The notes under the pieces: generated by a model
Databases searched by the model: none
What the model saw: the letters and a program-made list of their open reading frames with translations, nothing else
Told to the model about the DNA's origin: nothing
In this document: piece by piece, positions 8,759-17,248 of the stretch
Position numbering within the stretch: position 1 is the first letter of the stretch
Layout: every line of letters starts with the position of its first letter
Position numbers and translations under genes: made by a program
Assembly (NCBI GenBank): GCA_016932075.1
Contig: JAFGDP010000061.1
Location: forward strand, 3,010 to 67,009
Length of the DNA stretch: 64,000 bases
Source: Chitinispirillaceae bacterium
Lineage (GTDB): Bacteria > Fibrobacterota > Chitinivibrionia > Chitinivibrionales > Chitinispirillaceae
Direction of reading: 5' to 3'

Positions 8759-8801
8759 GAAGAGCAGGTACCTTTAATAACTTTTAAGGAGGGTGGCGCG
8801 T

Positions 8802-9623
8802 ATGGCGAAAAAAGTGTTTCTTTTCGCGATTATTGCATGTTTTGCTTCTGTTAATGCGGATGCCTTGTTCTATACTGACTTTTGTACGACCCCGGCCGGA
8901 TTTGCCGAATCGTCAGCAAAAGCGACTGCCAAGGGCGCCGATGATACCCTGGTGGTCAATCCATCCGGCGCCTCAGCGCCGAAGGATACCGTGATCGACG
9001 GATGCACTATTTCCGCCTATTACAGCTCTTCCGGCGAAAGAGTCGTCACCCTGTCCAAGGCTTCACAATCTTTTGTCAAGTTTGGCGACACCGCCGGTTG
9101 CACGCCCGGACGCCTCAGCCTGAAAAATACGGGAAGCTCGATAACAATGCCCGAAGTAACCGGGCCATGCACCATTACTTACTACGGTGCCGGCTCCTCG
9201 GCTTCTGCAGGAAGGGGATTTCAATGCCTGGTCAATGATATATCAACCCCCGAAGCCGGTATTTCCGAGCTGCTGCTCGAGGAGCAGCAGGCGACACGAA
9301 AAATCGTCTATTCATGTCCCACTGAAGGACCGGTGGTGTTCAAGCTGATTGCTCAGGGAAGCGTGTACCTGTATGATGTCAAGGTCGAATCAGGCACTGC
9401 AGGGGTGGTACAGGGCCGCACCGTAAGCAAGAATTATTCTCCGCTTTGGACAAAAGACAACCTGATCATCAATACCGACCGCGCACGCGTTGAGATCTTC
9501 ACCCTTGCCGGTGAAAGGATCATGACATCCGACCTGCAGATGATCCCTATTTCCAGCATCTCGAAAGGCCTGTATCTTGCGCGCATCGCCGGTACAAATG
9601 AACGGCTGAAGATTGTCAAATAA
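8802..9623 (+). CDS. Secreted protein with C-terminal sorting domain, first gene after pectin promoter copy 1
   Basis: Start ATG 8802, with AGGAGG about 10 bases upstream; the in-frame GTG at 8793 directly abuts that site and is unlikely. The 273-residue product has a signal peptide (1-20). A beta-rich domain follows (about 25-195, with 'SSITMPEVTGPCTITYYGAGSS' in pieces) resembling the accessory domain often fused to pectate lyases of FCB bacteria. The last ~75 residues form a type-9-like sorting domain (VEIFTLAGERI ... KGLYLARI ... LKIVK). There are no catalytic motifs. The promoter link and fold suggest a stand-alone carbohydrate-binding or surface protein for pectin; this is inference. 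Confidence 0.7.
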   Translation: MAKKVFLFAIIACFASVNADALFYTDFCTTPAGFAESSAKATAKGADDTLVVNPSGASAPKDTVIDGCTISAYYSSSGERVVTLSKASQSFVKFGDTAGCTPGRLSLKNTGSSITMPEVTGPCTITYYGAGSSASAGRGFQCLVNDISTPEAGISELLLEEQQATRKIVYSCPTEGPVVFKLIAQGSVYLYDVKVESGTAGVVQGRTVSKNYSPLWTKDNLIINTDRARVEIFTLAGERIMTSDLQMIPISSISKGLYLARIAGTNERLKIVK

Positions 9624-9644
9624 GCGCTTTTAAAAATGTGATCG

Positions 9645-9670
9645 AAAAGGCGGACTCCTGAGTTCGCCTT
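9645..9670 (+). terminator. Rho-independent terminator
   Basis: AAAAGGCG and CGCCTTTT form the stem, with ACT/AGT pairing in the loop, followed by a T run. It lies 22 bp after the stop at 9623 and may limit read-through into the pectinesterase gene. Confidence 0.85.
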
Positions 9671-9717
9671 TTTTATATAAAGGCATGTTCTACACCATTA
9701 TATCCTGCTGAGGACGC

Positions 9718-11181
9718 ATGAAAAACAGTCTTATTATTCACTTGTCCGCATGTATCATCGTAACCATGGCATCAGTACTATGCGGACAGACACTCCAGTC
9801 GCAGCTTGCAGATAAAATTGATCTTATTGTGGCTGCCGATGGCTCCGGTTCACATACCACGGTGCAGGACGCGATCAATGCCATCCCTGATGATAATCCA
9901 TCCAGGAAAGTGATTTTTCTGAAAAAAGGGACCTACCTTGAAAAAATTATTGTTCCCTGGAAAAAGAAACATATCACGCTGGTGGGCGAACAGGTCGACA
10001 GCACCGTGATTTCGTATAACGATGCCTCGCGCGAAACCATTGCCATGAACACCTTCACCTCGCACACCATGCGGGTGGATGCACATTATTTCGAGGCCAT
10101 GAACCTGACCATCAGGAACACCGCGACCAGCGCCCAGGCAGTGGCCCTCCATTCTAACGGTGACTGCCAGACCTTTCTGCACTGCCGGATCAGGGGATGG
10201 CAGGACACCTATTTCAGCAACATCCGGACACGCACCTATTTCAAAGACTGCTTCTTGGAGGGCGCGGTCGACTACCTGTTCGGGTTCGGCATCGTCCTGT
10301 TCGACAGCTGCCTTATCAATACTATCAGGACCGGCGGCTATATGACTGCAGCGGCCACCTCGCAGGATTATAGATTCGGCCTTACCTTCATGCATTGCAG
10401 GATCGTTAACCCGCCTTCCGTCACGTCGTTTTATCTGGGACGGCCATGGTTCGCCCATGCGCGCACCGTGCTTATGTACTGCTGGGAAAGCTCTGCGGTC
10501 AATCCCGCCGGGTGGAAGGCGTGGAACGGACGTGAAGACACCTGCTTCTACCGGGAGTACCAATGCACCGGTCCGGGAAGCGGCATCTCGGCAAGAGTGG
10601 CGTTCGGCAGGCAGCTTACCGACCAGGAGGCTGCGAGCTATACCAGAGACTCCATCTTTTCGGCCAAGGCATTTCCGCAGGGCGCTACAGCAGATACGTT
10701 TGAAACCAACACGATCCTGCGACGGTTCCAGATTTCGACGACGCCCAATATGGTCGATATCGCGCGGAGTTTCTTGAAATGCGGCAGGGACACTTTTCCA
10801 CCGATACCTAGCTATGACTGGCGGCCACGGGTGGATACGAATCCGGTGTACGCCATTGTGCGGGCGAACACGCCGCGGTTGCTTGATTCGGGCAGAGCAG
10901 CCGTCCGTTATAAAGGAGCGAACAGGAGTTCAAGGCTCATTTTTGCCTTTGATCCGCTGTCCAATAGCCTGCGGGTGATTGTCCAACCGCGATACGCCGG
11001 CTCCCTCAGGGTATCGGTTTTTGATCTGCGCGGCAACGTCGTGGTTTCCAGGACGTTTTCAATCGACCAGCGCCGTACATCAGCGTCTATTGAATTGCCA
11101 AAACTCGCCTACGGTATTTATTGCTGCAAGGGGTCAATCGGAGAACATGACGTGTATGGAAAGACCGTCCTGGTCCATTGA
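9718..11181 (+). CDS. Pectin methylesterase (CE8) with sorting domain
   Basis: Hydrolyses methyl esters of homogalacturonan, giving pectate for the lyases nearby. The 487-residue protein has a signal peptide (1-23) and a CE8 beta-helix (about 33-345). The diagnostic motifs are all present: KGTYLEK (70-76), GWQDTYF (160-166, catalytic Asp163), DYLFG (185-189, usually DFIFG; catalytic Asp185) and GRPW (241-244, catalytic Arg242). The last ~85 residues form a sorting domain (SLRVSVFDLRGNVV ... LAYGIYCCKG), so it is probably surface-attached or secreted. It lies 94 bp after the previous gene, beyond a terminator, so it may have its own promoter. Confidence 0.93.
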   Translation: MKNSLIIHLSACIIVTMASVLCGQTLQSQLADKIDLIVAADGSGSHTTVQDAINAIPDDNPSRKVIFLKKGTYLEKIIVPWKKKHITLVGEQVDSTVISYNDASRETIAMNTFTSHTMRVDAHYFEAMNLTIRNTATSAQAVALHSNGDCQTFLHCRIRGWQDTYFSNIRTRTYFKDCFLEGAVDYLFGFGIVLFDSCLINTIRTGGYMTAAATSQDYRFGLTFMHCRIVNPPSVTSFYLGRPWFAHARTVLMYCWESSAVNPAGWKAWNGREDTCFYREYQCTGPGSGISARVAFGRQLTDQEAASYTRDSIFSAKAFPQGATADTFETNTILRRFQISTTPNMVDIARSFLKCGRDTFPPIPSYDWRPRVDTNPVYAIVRANTPRLLDSGRAAVRYKGANRSSRLIFAFDPLSNSLRVIVQPRYAGSLRVSVFDLRGNVVVSRTFSIDQRRTSASIELPKLAYGIYCCKGSIGEHDVYGKTVLVH

Positions 11182-11196
11182 GAAGTGCTGAAAAAT

Positions 11197-11296
11197 AAAA
11201 AAGGATTGGATACATTCCCACTATCCCGGTAAGGCGAAGGGGGGTAAGGGAAGGTACTTACCGGTACTATGGCGCGATGTAAATCCAATCCTTTTT
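11197..11296. terminator. Nested bidirectional terminator
   Basis: An outer inverted repeat AAAAAGGATTGGA (to 11210) and TCCAATCCTTTTT (11284-11296) encloses an inner one, CCGGTAAG (11226-11233) and CTTACCGG (11257-11264). The A and T tracts on the outer arms suit termination on both strands between the convergent pectinesterase and GH105 genes. The ~73-base region inside the outer arms is unusually long for a simple terminator. Confidence 0.65.
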
Positions 11297-11318
11297 ATGC
11301 ATAGCGTAAAAATCCATT

Positions 11319-12989
11319 TCAGCCGCCGTTGACCACGACGAGCGTTGCGGTGTAAACCGACGCGCCCGACGTGACCCGGACAAGGTATGATCCGGCCGAG
11401 ATGTTTTTCGTATCGAGAACAAGCTCATGCGTGCCCTGCGCCAGTAGTCCGGCGTCACGATGGAACACCGCAGTCCCCTGACAATCATAAATGGTGACGG
11501 ACACCCGCTGGGGCAGTCCAAGGGCCAGCGTTAGTCGCGCGCTTCCTGCCGCAGCGTGCAGCGAGACCCTTTTCGTTATCGAGAGGACCGGACTCACTAT
11601 GGTCGAAGAACCGGAAATAAAGTTCGCCGTGACCGTCTTTTCGTTATTCATAGTGATCGTGGTCGACAGGCTGCTGCCGGTCGCGCTGTCGCTCCACCGG
11701 TCAAGCCTAAAGCCGCTCGCCGGAACCGCGGTCAGGGTCACGGTCGAGCCTGAATCATGGAACATCTCCCCGGTAGGGTTGGTCACGCTCCCCCGCCCTG
11801 CAGTCGTGATGGTGAGACGAAATTTCCGTTTGGAGAGTTCCATTGCCGAGGCTGCCATGAGTACACCGCAGTATCCGTGAGGATGAACCGCCGGCGGGCA
11901 ATTGACCTTTGCCTGGCTTACATATCCGGAATAGTCGTTCTGGATGCCCATACCTCCGACAAATTGATTGATAACCGGCAGATTCTGGTTATCACGCGTA
12001 ATTTTAGTTTTTACTCCGTCCCATCCCTTTTCTGCAACCGCCAGATAGCTGTTATCGAGAAATCCGCAATCAACAGCGGTCTTGAGCGCGTAAACGAACA
12101 TTCCGCTCCCGGATGATTCCAGCCAGTTATCCGAAGCGCTCCCCTTGTCCATGACCTGATACCAGAGTCCGGTGGCGGGATCCTGCGTGTTTTTTATCCC
12201 TTCTGCTATATTGACAAGCAGGGCGGCCATTTCGTCATAGGAAGCATGGTCTTTGGGAAAATATTTCAGCATTTCCACCATGGCCATGGCAAACCACCCC
12301 ATGGCACGGCACCATATTTCCGGAGAACATCCGTTTGCCGGGTCTGCCCATGACGCCTCTTTGCTTGCATCCCATCCATGGACCAGCAGCTTTTTGGAAG
12401 CAACATACGCATGTGACGACAGCAGAAGCGTCTGGAACGCCGCCATGCTGTCGCAATACGCCTTTTCGCCGATCCGGTAGCCGTATTTCACGAAAAACGG
12501 CAGTGCCATATACACACCGTCGCACCACATCTGGTTCGGATACCGTTCTTTATGCCAGAATCCGCCGGAAGCATTGGTCGGCTGTCTTTTCATAAGACTG
12601 AACAGCCTGTCAGCCGCGAGCTTGTATTTCTGCTGTCCGGTTTCCTGAAACAAAAACAGGCAGACGATGGCCGGATGCAGTTTATCAAGGCTTTGCGCCG
12701 TGGAATCGAAGCTGATGTTGCCGCTTGCGTTCACGAACTGGTCCACGTATTTCTTGATATAGGCAAGGTAATCGGCGTCGTTTGTATAGGCATAGGTCCG
12801 CTCAATTCCCTGAAGAACAATGCCGTTTGAATACTCCCATCCCTTATTGGTCATGTCATTGATGGAATTAGGCCATCGCTGGATTATTGCATCGGAAAAA
12901 TCAACTGCCCATGAGGTTGGTGATACCGTTACAGAGGAATGCGAGATGCATACCAGTGCGATTACCGGCACCAATATTTTAAGGTTCAT
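11319..12989 (-). CDS. GH105 unsaturated (rhamno)galacturonyl hydrolase with InlB-like repeat and sorting domain
   Basis: Removes the 4,5-unsaturated uronic acid from the non-reducing end of lyase products. Residues 1-20 are a signal peptide. Residues 30-390 form the (alpha/alpha)6 GH105 domain, with LDKLHPA (101-107), MWCDGVYM (154-161; Asp157 matches the catalytic Asp of YteR-type enzymes) and WCRAMGW (226-232). A divergent InlB-type B-repeat follows (about 395-465, 'GRGSVTNPTGEMF', 'VTLTAVPASGFRLDRWS'), then a sorting domain (about 480-556). GH105 enzymes are often periplasmic or cytoplasmic, so a sorted extracellular version is notable. It is last in the operon GH31 - porin - GH105 driven from promoter copy 2. 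Confidence 0.9.
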   Translation of the reverse strand: MNLKILVPVIALVCISHSSVTVSPTSWAVDFSDAIIQRWPNSINDMTNKGWEYSNGIVLQGIERTYAYTNDADYLAYIKKYVDQFVNASGNISFDSTAQSLDKLHPAIVCLFLFQETGQQKYKLAADRLFSLMKRQPTNASGGFWHKERYPNQMWCDGVYMALPFFVKYGYRIGEKAYCDSMAAFQTLLLSSHAYVASKKLLVHGWDASKEASWADPANGCSPEIWCRAMGWFAMAMVEMLKYFPKDHASYDEMAALLVNIAEGIKNTQDPATGLWYQVMDKGSASDNWLESSGSGMFVYALKTAVDCGFLDNSYLAVAEKGWDGVKTKITRDNQNLPVINQFVGGMGIQNDYSGYVSQAKVNCPPAVHPHGYCGVLMAASAMELSKRKFRLTITTAGRGSVTNPTGEMFHDSGSTVTLTAVPASGFRLDRWSDSATGSSLSTTITMNNEKTVTANFISGSSTIVSPVLSITKRVSLHAAAGSARLTLALGLPQRVSVTIYDCQGTAVFHRDAGLLAQGTHELVLDTKNISAGSYLVRVTSGASVYTATLVVVNGG

Positions 12990-13019
12990 TCTTGATCTCC
13001 CTGCGCAGTCATTGATACC

Positions 13020-14264
13020 TCAGAACGAATACATAATACGTAATTTATAGTGCCAGTCACCGGGACCGTTCATGCGTTCGATCGGGTCATAGTTGCCACC
13101 GGCATCGCGGCTCCGGAAGTGGTCTCTCCCGATCAACCCCTTCAACGCCAATCCTTTGACAATGGTTTTCTGTCCAAAAACAGACCACTTGTAAAATGAC
13201 CGCGGCTCACCCTCAGGATAATACGTCGGGTTAGGTCTGGTACTCTCTCGGGGAATATTATACAGTTTCGTACGGTCGGTTCCAAAATATTCCATTTCAG
13301 CGGCCACGACATCGATGATATTGAAACAGGGAATATTCATCCCAAGCATAAAAGGCATCCGCTCCGTCATTTTCGGATAGTCGGCTCCGTAATTCTTTAC
13401 GCCTAAAATTGCTATTTCACCGTATATCTTACCGTCGTCCGGGCCCATCATGTCTGCGAATGGCAGCACGGGCTTCGGATCAATGGTGAGCCTGCCTATA
13501 ACTTTGACTCCCTTCTTTGTATACCGCAGCGTATCGCCGTTTTCGATAACATAATTACCCTGCTCGTCCGTAACAAGATTTGAAGGAAAGGTCGTTTCAT
13601 CCGGATTAATTGGTATCATCCGGTTTAAGTTTATACCCGCGCCGAAATCTATCATTTTCATCAGGAATTTATACCCGGCAACAAAGGAAAGCGAATAATC
13701 AAAAAAAGGAGGCTCGGCATACTCACTTGTAAATAACAGGTTAAGCCGGAGATTATCAAATAACGTGCTTGAAACATGAAATCCCATCAGCCTGATCTTT
13801 GCAAAGTCAAAATCGGATATTACATAACACGGATACGCTCCGCTCCGGACAAGATATTCACCCAGGTTTTTCGCTTCAGGATTGTACTTGAACGGAAAAT
13901 ACCCGGCGGCAATCTGCAGGTAGGAATTTTCAGGATCACCGAAGGAATAGATGCCTTGCGCCTCTTTGAGCAATACCGATTTTTTCTGCTGAAAGTCATT
14001 CAAATTCGCCCCGTATTCCGCTTCGATTCCGAGAATGATTTTTAATCGTTCCCTGACAATGGCATTGAGCGTCAGCCTTCCGTTAAAATGCTGGTCGAAT
14101 GCTTTCTCTATCAGCGACCCATCGTTCGGCGTCATCTTTTGAATCTGCCCTATCTGATAGTAAGCGAAACCCGAAGGAATGATTGTAATATCAGATTCAT
14201 CGGCCATGGTGATACCGCACCAACATACTATCGCTGCCAGAAAAACAGACGGTCTAATGCTCAT
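13020..14264 (-). CDS. Outer-membrane porin-like protein of the pectin operon
   Basis: The start is ATG 14264, with GGAG upstream; a longer frame to 14306 has no ribosome site. The 414-residue product has a signal peptide (about 1-22) and then amphipathic strands through to a terminal 'WHYKLRIMYSF', a classic final strand with C-terminal Phe recognised by the barrel assembly machinery. No family was recognised with certainty. Its place between GH31 (14431) and GH105 (12989), 30 bp from the latter, suggests uptake of oligouronates or other pectin fragments across the outer membrane. The role is inferred from position. Confidence 0.7.
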   Translation of the reverse strand: MSIRPSVFLAAIVCWCGITMADESDITIIPSGFAYYQIGQIQKMTPNDGSLIEKAFDQHFNGRLTLNAIVRERLKIILGIEAEYGANLNDFQQKKSVLLKEAQGIYSFGDPENSYLQIAAGYFPFKYNPEAKNLGEYLVRSGAYPCYVISDFDFAKIRLMGFHVSSTLFDNLRLNLLFTSEYAEPPFFDYSLSFVAGYKFLMKMIDFGAGINLNRMIPINPDETTFPSNLVTDEQGNYVIENGDTLRYTKKGVKVIGRLTIDPKPVLPFADMMGPDDGKIYGEIAILGVKNYGADYPKMTERMPFMLGMNIPCFNIIDVVAAEMEYFGTDRTKLYNIPRESTRPNPTYYPEGEPRSFYKWSVFGQKTIVKGLALKGLIGRDHFRSRDAGGNYDPIERMNGPGDWHYKLRIMYSF

Positions 14265-14430
14265 GATACACTGCTCCTTTGCGGAAAAAGTTGCTTGTAC
14301 GAACATCTATGGATATACTCCACCTCGGTATCAGCTCCTCCTTGACACTGCATGAGGAGGGAAAGAACAATCAGTATCCCCTCCCCACAGCCTATGCACT
14401 TACTAAAATATGCCACGTCAGCTCCGCATT

Positions 14431-16923
14431 TTACGGAACAATGATCTTGGCCGTTCCCGCTGATATGCCGGTTACACTCGTCGTAACAAGGAAAACTCCC
14501 TTTCCGGTGACAATGGAAACCGGTGTTGACGAGTACCGGTTCAGGGGTACATTTTTCTTTATAATTTCCCTTCCGGCCATGGAAAAAATCCTGACCGTCG
14601 CCACGCTATTGCCGGAAAGTCCGGTCATGCGTGGAATCGTGAGCGCCACTCCCTTCCCGCTACCCATGGCCGTCATCCTTCCCTTTGCCTGAACCGGTTC
14701 GTACGGTTCGGCAATCCCGGTGGGCGTGCCATTAACCGTGACCGTAATGGGCTGGTTCGCGACAAACGGCACGGTAAGCTTTTTCGCCGTGGCATCGTAA
14801 GCCGGAGCAGTGATCTGTGTCGTGCCGAGGTAGACTGAGGTCGGTGCGCTGGGAAGCCTGACGACCACGGTTCCGGGAACGGTCATTGCTGGTGCGGATA
14901 TTGTTATTGCATTATTGGCAGCCACGGCACAGGTCATGACCTTTTTCTTGTCTCCATCGACGTAATCCACATACGTAAATGACACACTCTGGCCCGCAGC
15001 TCCGGGGAAAGCATTTATAGCAATGGTCCGTTTGCTGTCGAATGCGGGGTCCCATTTTTTTGCAAGACCGGCAAACACCTGACCAGTCGGATAGATGGAA
15101 TTGGCCTTGATATATACCGGAATCTGCGTCAGCGACATGGTGGGCGACGTGATATTTGAGCCGCCGCCGGTCTGTTCGTCCGCCCAGTTGTGCATATTGA
15201 TCCATTTCCCGGCCGGTAGATAAACGCTGCGCGAATTGGAGTTCGATGTGATAGGCGCAACAAGCATGGCGGGTCCGAACAGGTATTCGTCGACCAGGGA
15301 ATACGTTTTTGAATCATCAGGGTACTCGCCCACGAGCGGTTTCATGGTGACGCCGTTTTCCGCGGAAGTGTTGATGATGGAATAAATATACGGCAGAAGA
15401 TCGAACCGCTGGTTGAAAATTTCCCGCACATACTCCTGGTTGGCTTCACTCAGTTTCCATGGCTCCTTTCCGTCAAGCATCAGCTCCATGAATCCGGAAT
15501 AGACGCCGTACGAAAGCCACCGGCAGTAATTCTGTATACTCGGCATGCTTTTCTGTTTATACCCGCAGATGTCGCTCCCCCACATGGGAAAACCGAGGAT
15601 ACCGGCGCGAAAGGAGTTGCCAACGCTGGTTACCAGACCGCCCCAGTCGGCATACGTGTCGCCGTTCCAGATCGCGCTGATGTATTGCTGGCAACGCGCC
15701 ACTGCGCAGCGCGGGAAAATAAAGCAGTTCAGTCCGAGCCCTGCGTCAACCCTTAGAAACTCTTCGGATATTTTACAGTTAAGATATGCGTATTTCTTAT
15801 GACGTTCAGCGGCCGGAGTACCGTCCTTGAATGGCGGAAGATCATCAGACCCCCAACCATTATCAATACGGTCGAGTTTATGACCCATGATACCGTACGG
15901 ATACTGACCGGTTTTTAGTTTGTTGCGGTACCAGTTTACTTGGGTTTGGTCAGTCAGGTCGAGATACTGGTTATCCGATGAGGTAAACGCTCCTGCAGGC
16001 GGCGTCCCGTCGAACACGCCCGGCATGATCCATGTAACAAGATTAACATAGTATTGGTCTGAAAGCGTTTTAATCCACGTACCCGGGTTGCCGAAATCCC
16101 CTTCAAAGTTCATGTTCGACCATCCCTGGGACCCGTTGTTGTACGGCCGGTCAAGCCAGATGGTGGAATACGGTATTTTTACCGCCGCGAACTGCACGGC
16201 ATGGTCGAGGATCATGGCACTGCCGGTATAATTATCGTGCCATACCAGAGGACCGCAGGCCCACATGGGGACCAACCGGGGCGCTCCAATCACCTTGAAA
16301 AAGTGCTTATGGACCTTTGAGAGCGATGGACCGTAAAACAGGTACCAGTTGATGGTAGAAGTGTTATAGGTAATGGTGGTCTGGCTGGACACAGCGAAGG
16401 AATAGGTGCCATAGGCAAAACTGTCGAAAAAACCGGCATATCCGAGGGTCGTATAGTAAAATCCTGAGTACACTTCCGCGTCCTCATCAGACCGCTGGTA
16501 GGCGGTTACCTGGTCCTTTATATTGGATTTTCCGCGAAGGTCGGGATTGGTCTCGATGTTATGTTCGGTGATTCCGTAAAAATGCTCGCCCTGGTCCTTG
16601 AGCGTCAACATAACGCTGGAAACTGAAGGATTGGTCGATTTGAAATAAAGGCCGCCTTCAATGCCGGTAATGGTAACGGTGTAGTTTGACGCCAGCGTAA
16701 TCGTCATCGTTGTGGTATTTGAAGTAACCGATGAAATGGTGGTGTATCTAACCGACCCGAACGTAAACGCCGTAATATCGGCAAGCGTTTTTCCTCCGGC
16801 CGAGACCTTGATATCCATGGGCGAATTGGTCACATCAACGGTCAATTCGCCGAACGTCCAACCCGAGGCCGCCACGACCAGAAAAAGAATTCCGCTTATG
16901 ATTCCCGCCATTTTTTTCAGCAT
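14431..16923 (-). CDS. GH31 glycoside hydrolase with sorting domain (paralogue 1)
   Basis: An 830-residue secreted member of GH31 (alpha-glucosidase, alpha-xylosidase and alpha-galactosidase types). A signal peptide (1-20) is followed by a beta-sandwich domain (25-210) and a (beta/alpha)8 barrel (about 220-530). GHKLDRID (348-355; Asp351 in the nucleophile position) and NGDTYADW (420-427; Asp422 as acid/base) can be read, and GFPMWGSDICGY follows as in the family. C-terminal beta domains and a ~75-residue sorting domain end the protein. The nucleophile region lacks the usual W-x-D-M-N-E, so substrate class is uncertain; xylose or galactose side chains of pectin are candidates. It is first in an operon behind promoter copy 2. 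Confidence 0.88.
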   Translation of the reverse strand: MLKKMAGIISGILFLVVAASGWTFGELTVDVTNSPMDIKVSAGGKTLADITAFTFGSVRYTTISSVTSNTTTMTITLASNYTVTITGIEGGLYFKSTNPSVSSVMLTLKDQGEHFYGITEHNIETNPDLRGKSNIKDQVTAYQRSDEDAEVYSGFYYTTLGYAGFFDSFAYGTYSFAVSSQTTITYNTSTINWYLFYGPSLSKVHKHFFKVIGAPRLVPMWACGPLVWHDNYTGSAMILDHAVQFAAVKIPYSTIWLDRPYNNGSQGWSNMNFEGDFGNPGTWIKTLSDQYYVNLVTWIMPGVFDGTPPAGAFTSSDNQYLDLTDQTQVNWYRNKLKTGQYPYGIMGHKLDRIDNGWGSDDLPPFKDGTPAAERHKKYAYLNCKISEEFLRVDAGLGLNCFIFPRCAVARCQQYISAIWNGDTYADWGGLVTSVGNSFRAGILGFPMWGSDICGYKQKSMPSIQNYCRWLSYGVYSGFMELMLDGKEPWKLSEANQEYVREIFNQRFDLLPYIYSIINTSAENGVTMKPLVGEYPDDSKTYSLVDEYLFGPAMLVAPITSNSNSRSVYLPAGKWINMHNWADEQTGGGSNITSPTMSLTQIPVYIKANSIYPTGQVFAGLAKKWDPAFDSKRTIAINAFPGAAGQSVSFTYVDYVDGDKKKVMTCAVAANNAITISAPAMTVPGTVVVRLPSAPTSVYLGTTQITAPAYDATAKKLTVPFVANQPITVTVNGTPTGIAEPYEPVQAKGRMTAMGSGKGVALTIPRMTGLSGNSVATVRIFSMAGREIIKKNVPLNRYSSTPVSIVTGKGVFLVTTSVTGISAGTAKIIVP

Positions 16924-17023
16924 GCATTACTCCTTTTTTTTCCGGTGAACTACTTCAGTAAATCTGAATAATGAGAAGTGTTTTTTCAATGTAGCACGGC
17001 AGTTCCTGATATTGCACATGAAT

Positions 17024-17082
17024 AAAATATATGCCCTTTTTTGCATAAATCTATAGCCAATTACGCCAAAAACTTATAAACT
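17024..17082 (-). promoter_or_regulatory. Pectin-regulon promoter element, copy 2
   Basis: Read on the minus strand: AGTTTATAAGTTTTTGGC (17082-17065), 8 bases, CTATAG (17056-17051), 19 bases, TATATTTT (17031-17024). It is directed at the GH31 - porin - GH105 operon, whose first ATG is 100 bp further on. The araC gene starts 167 bp away on the other side, so the presumed regulator is encoded next to its site. Confidence 0.8.
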
Positions 17083-17185
17083 AATACCATTTTTCTTGCA
17101 TTTTATTCCCAGCCTGCCACTGCCCCGGATTATTTTAGGTACTATACTGGTTATATAATCTTAATGGAGCCCATCACTAAGCATT

Positions 17186-17195
17186 AACTTATAAA
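17186..17195. promoter_or_regulatory. Isolated half-site-like sequence in the araC leader
   Basis: AACTTATAAA, identical to the central ten bases of the pectin promoter element, lies between a possible araC -10 box (17154-17159) and the araC start (17249). A position downstream of the promoter would suit repression of the regulator's own gene. The second half-site and the TATATTTT box are absent, so chance is possible. Confidence 0.3.
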
Positions 17196-17248
17196 TTAAT
17201 TTCATACTGAGCGGATTACGTGCTGCCACGCCCAAGCAGCAGGTTCGT

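Larger units (their letters stand above)
8315..8801. other. Regulatory intergenic region upstream of the pectin locus
   Basis: This 487-bp stretch between divergent genes has no convincing gene. A 71-codon open frame at 8425-8640 lacks any coding signature. It contains a 16-bp palindrome (8559-8574) and the 59-bp pectin promoter element (8700-8758). Nothing else was recognised. Confidence 0.6.
16924..17248. other. Divergent control region of GH31 operon and araC gene
   Basis: It contains promoter element copy 2 (17024-17082, reading left) and a TATAAT (17154-17159) that may serve araC. The motif core AACTTATAAA recurs at 17186-17195, between that -10 box and the araC start. The rest shows no recognised element. 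Confidence 0.6.

Noticed and set aside
9850..10563. 237-codon minus-strand frame opposite the pectinesterase
   Set aside because: The plus-strand product has all four CE8 motifs; the antisense frame has none and no start signal.
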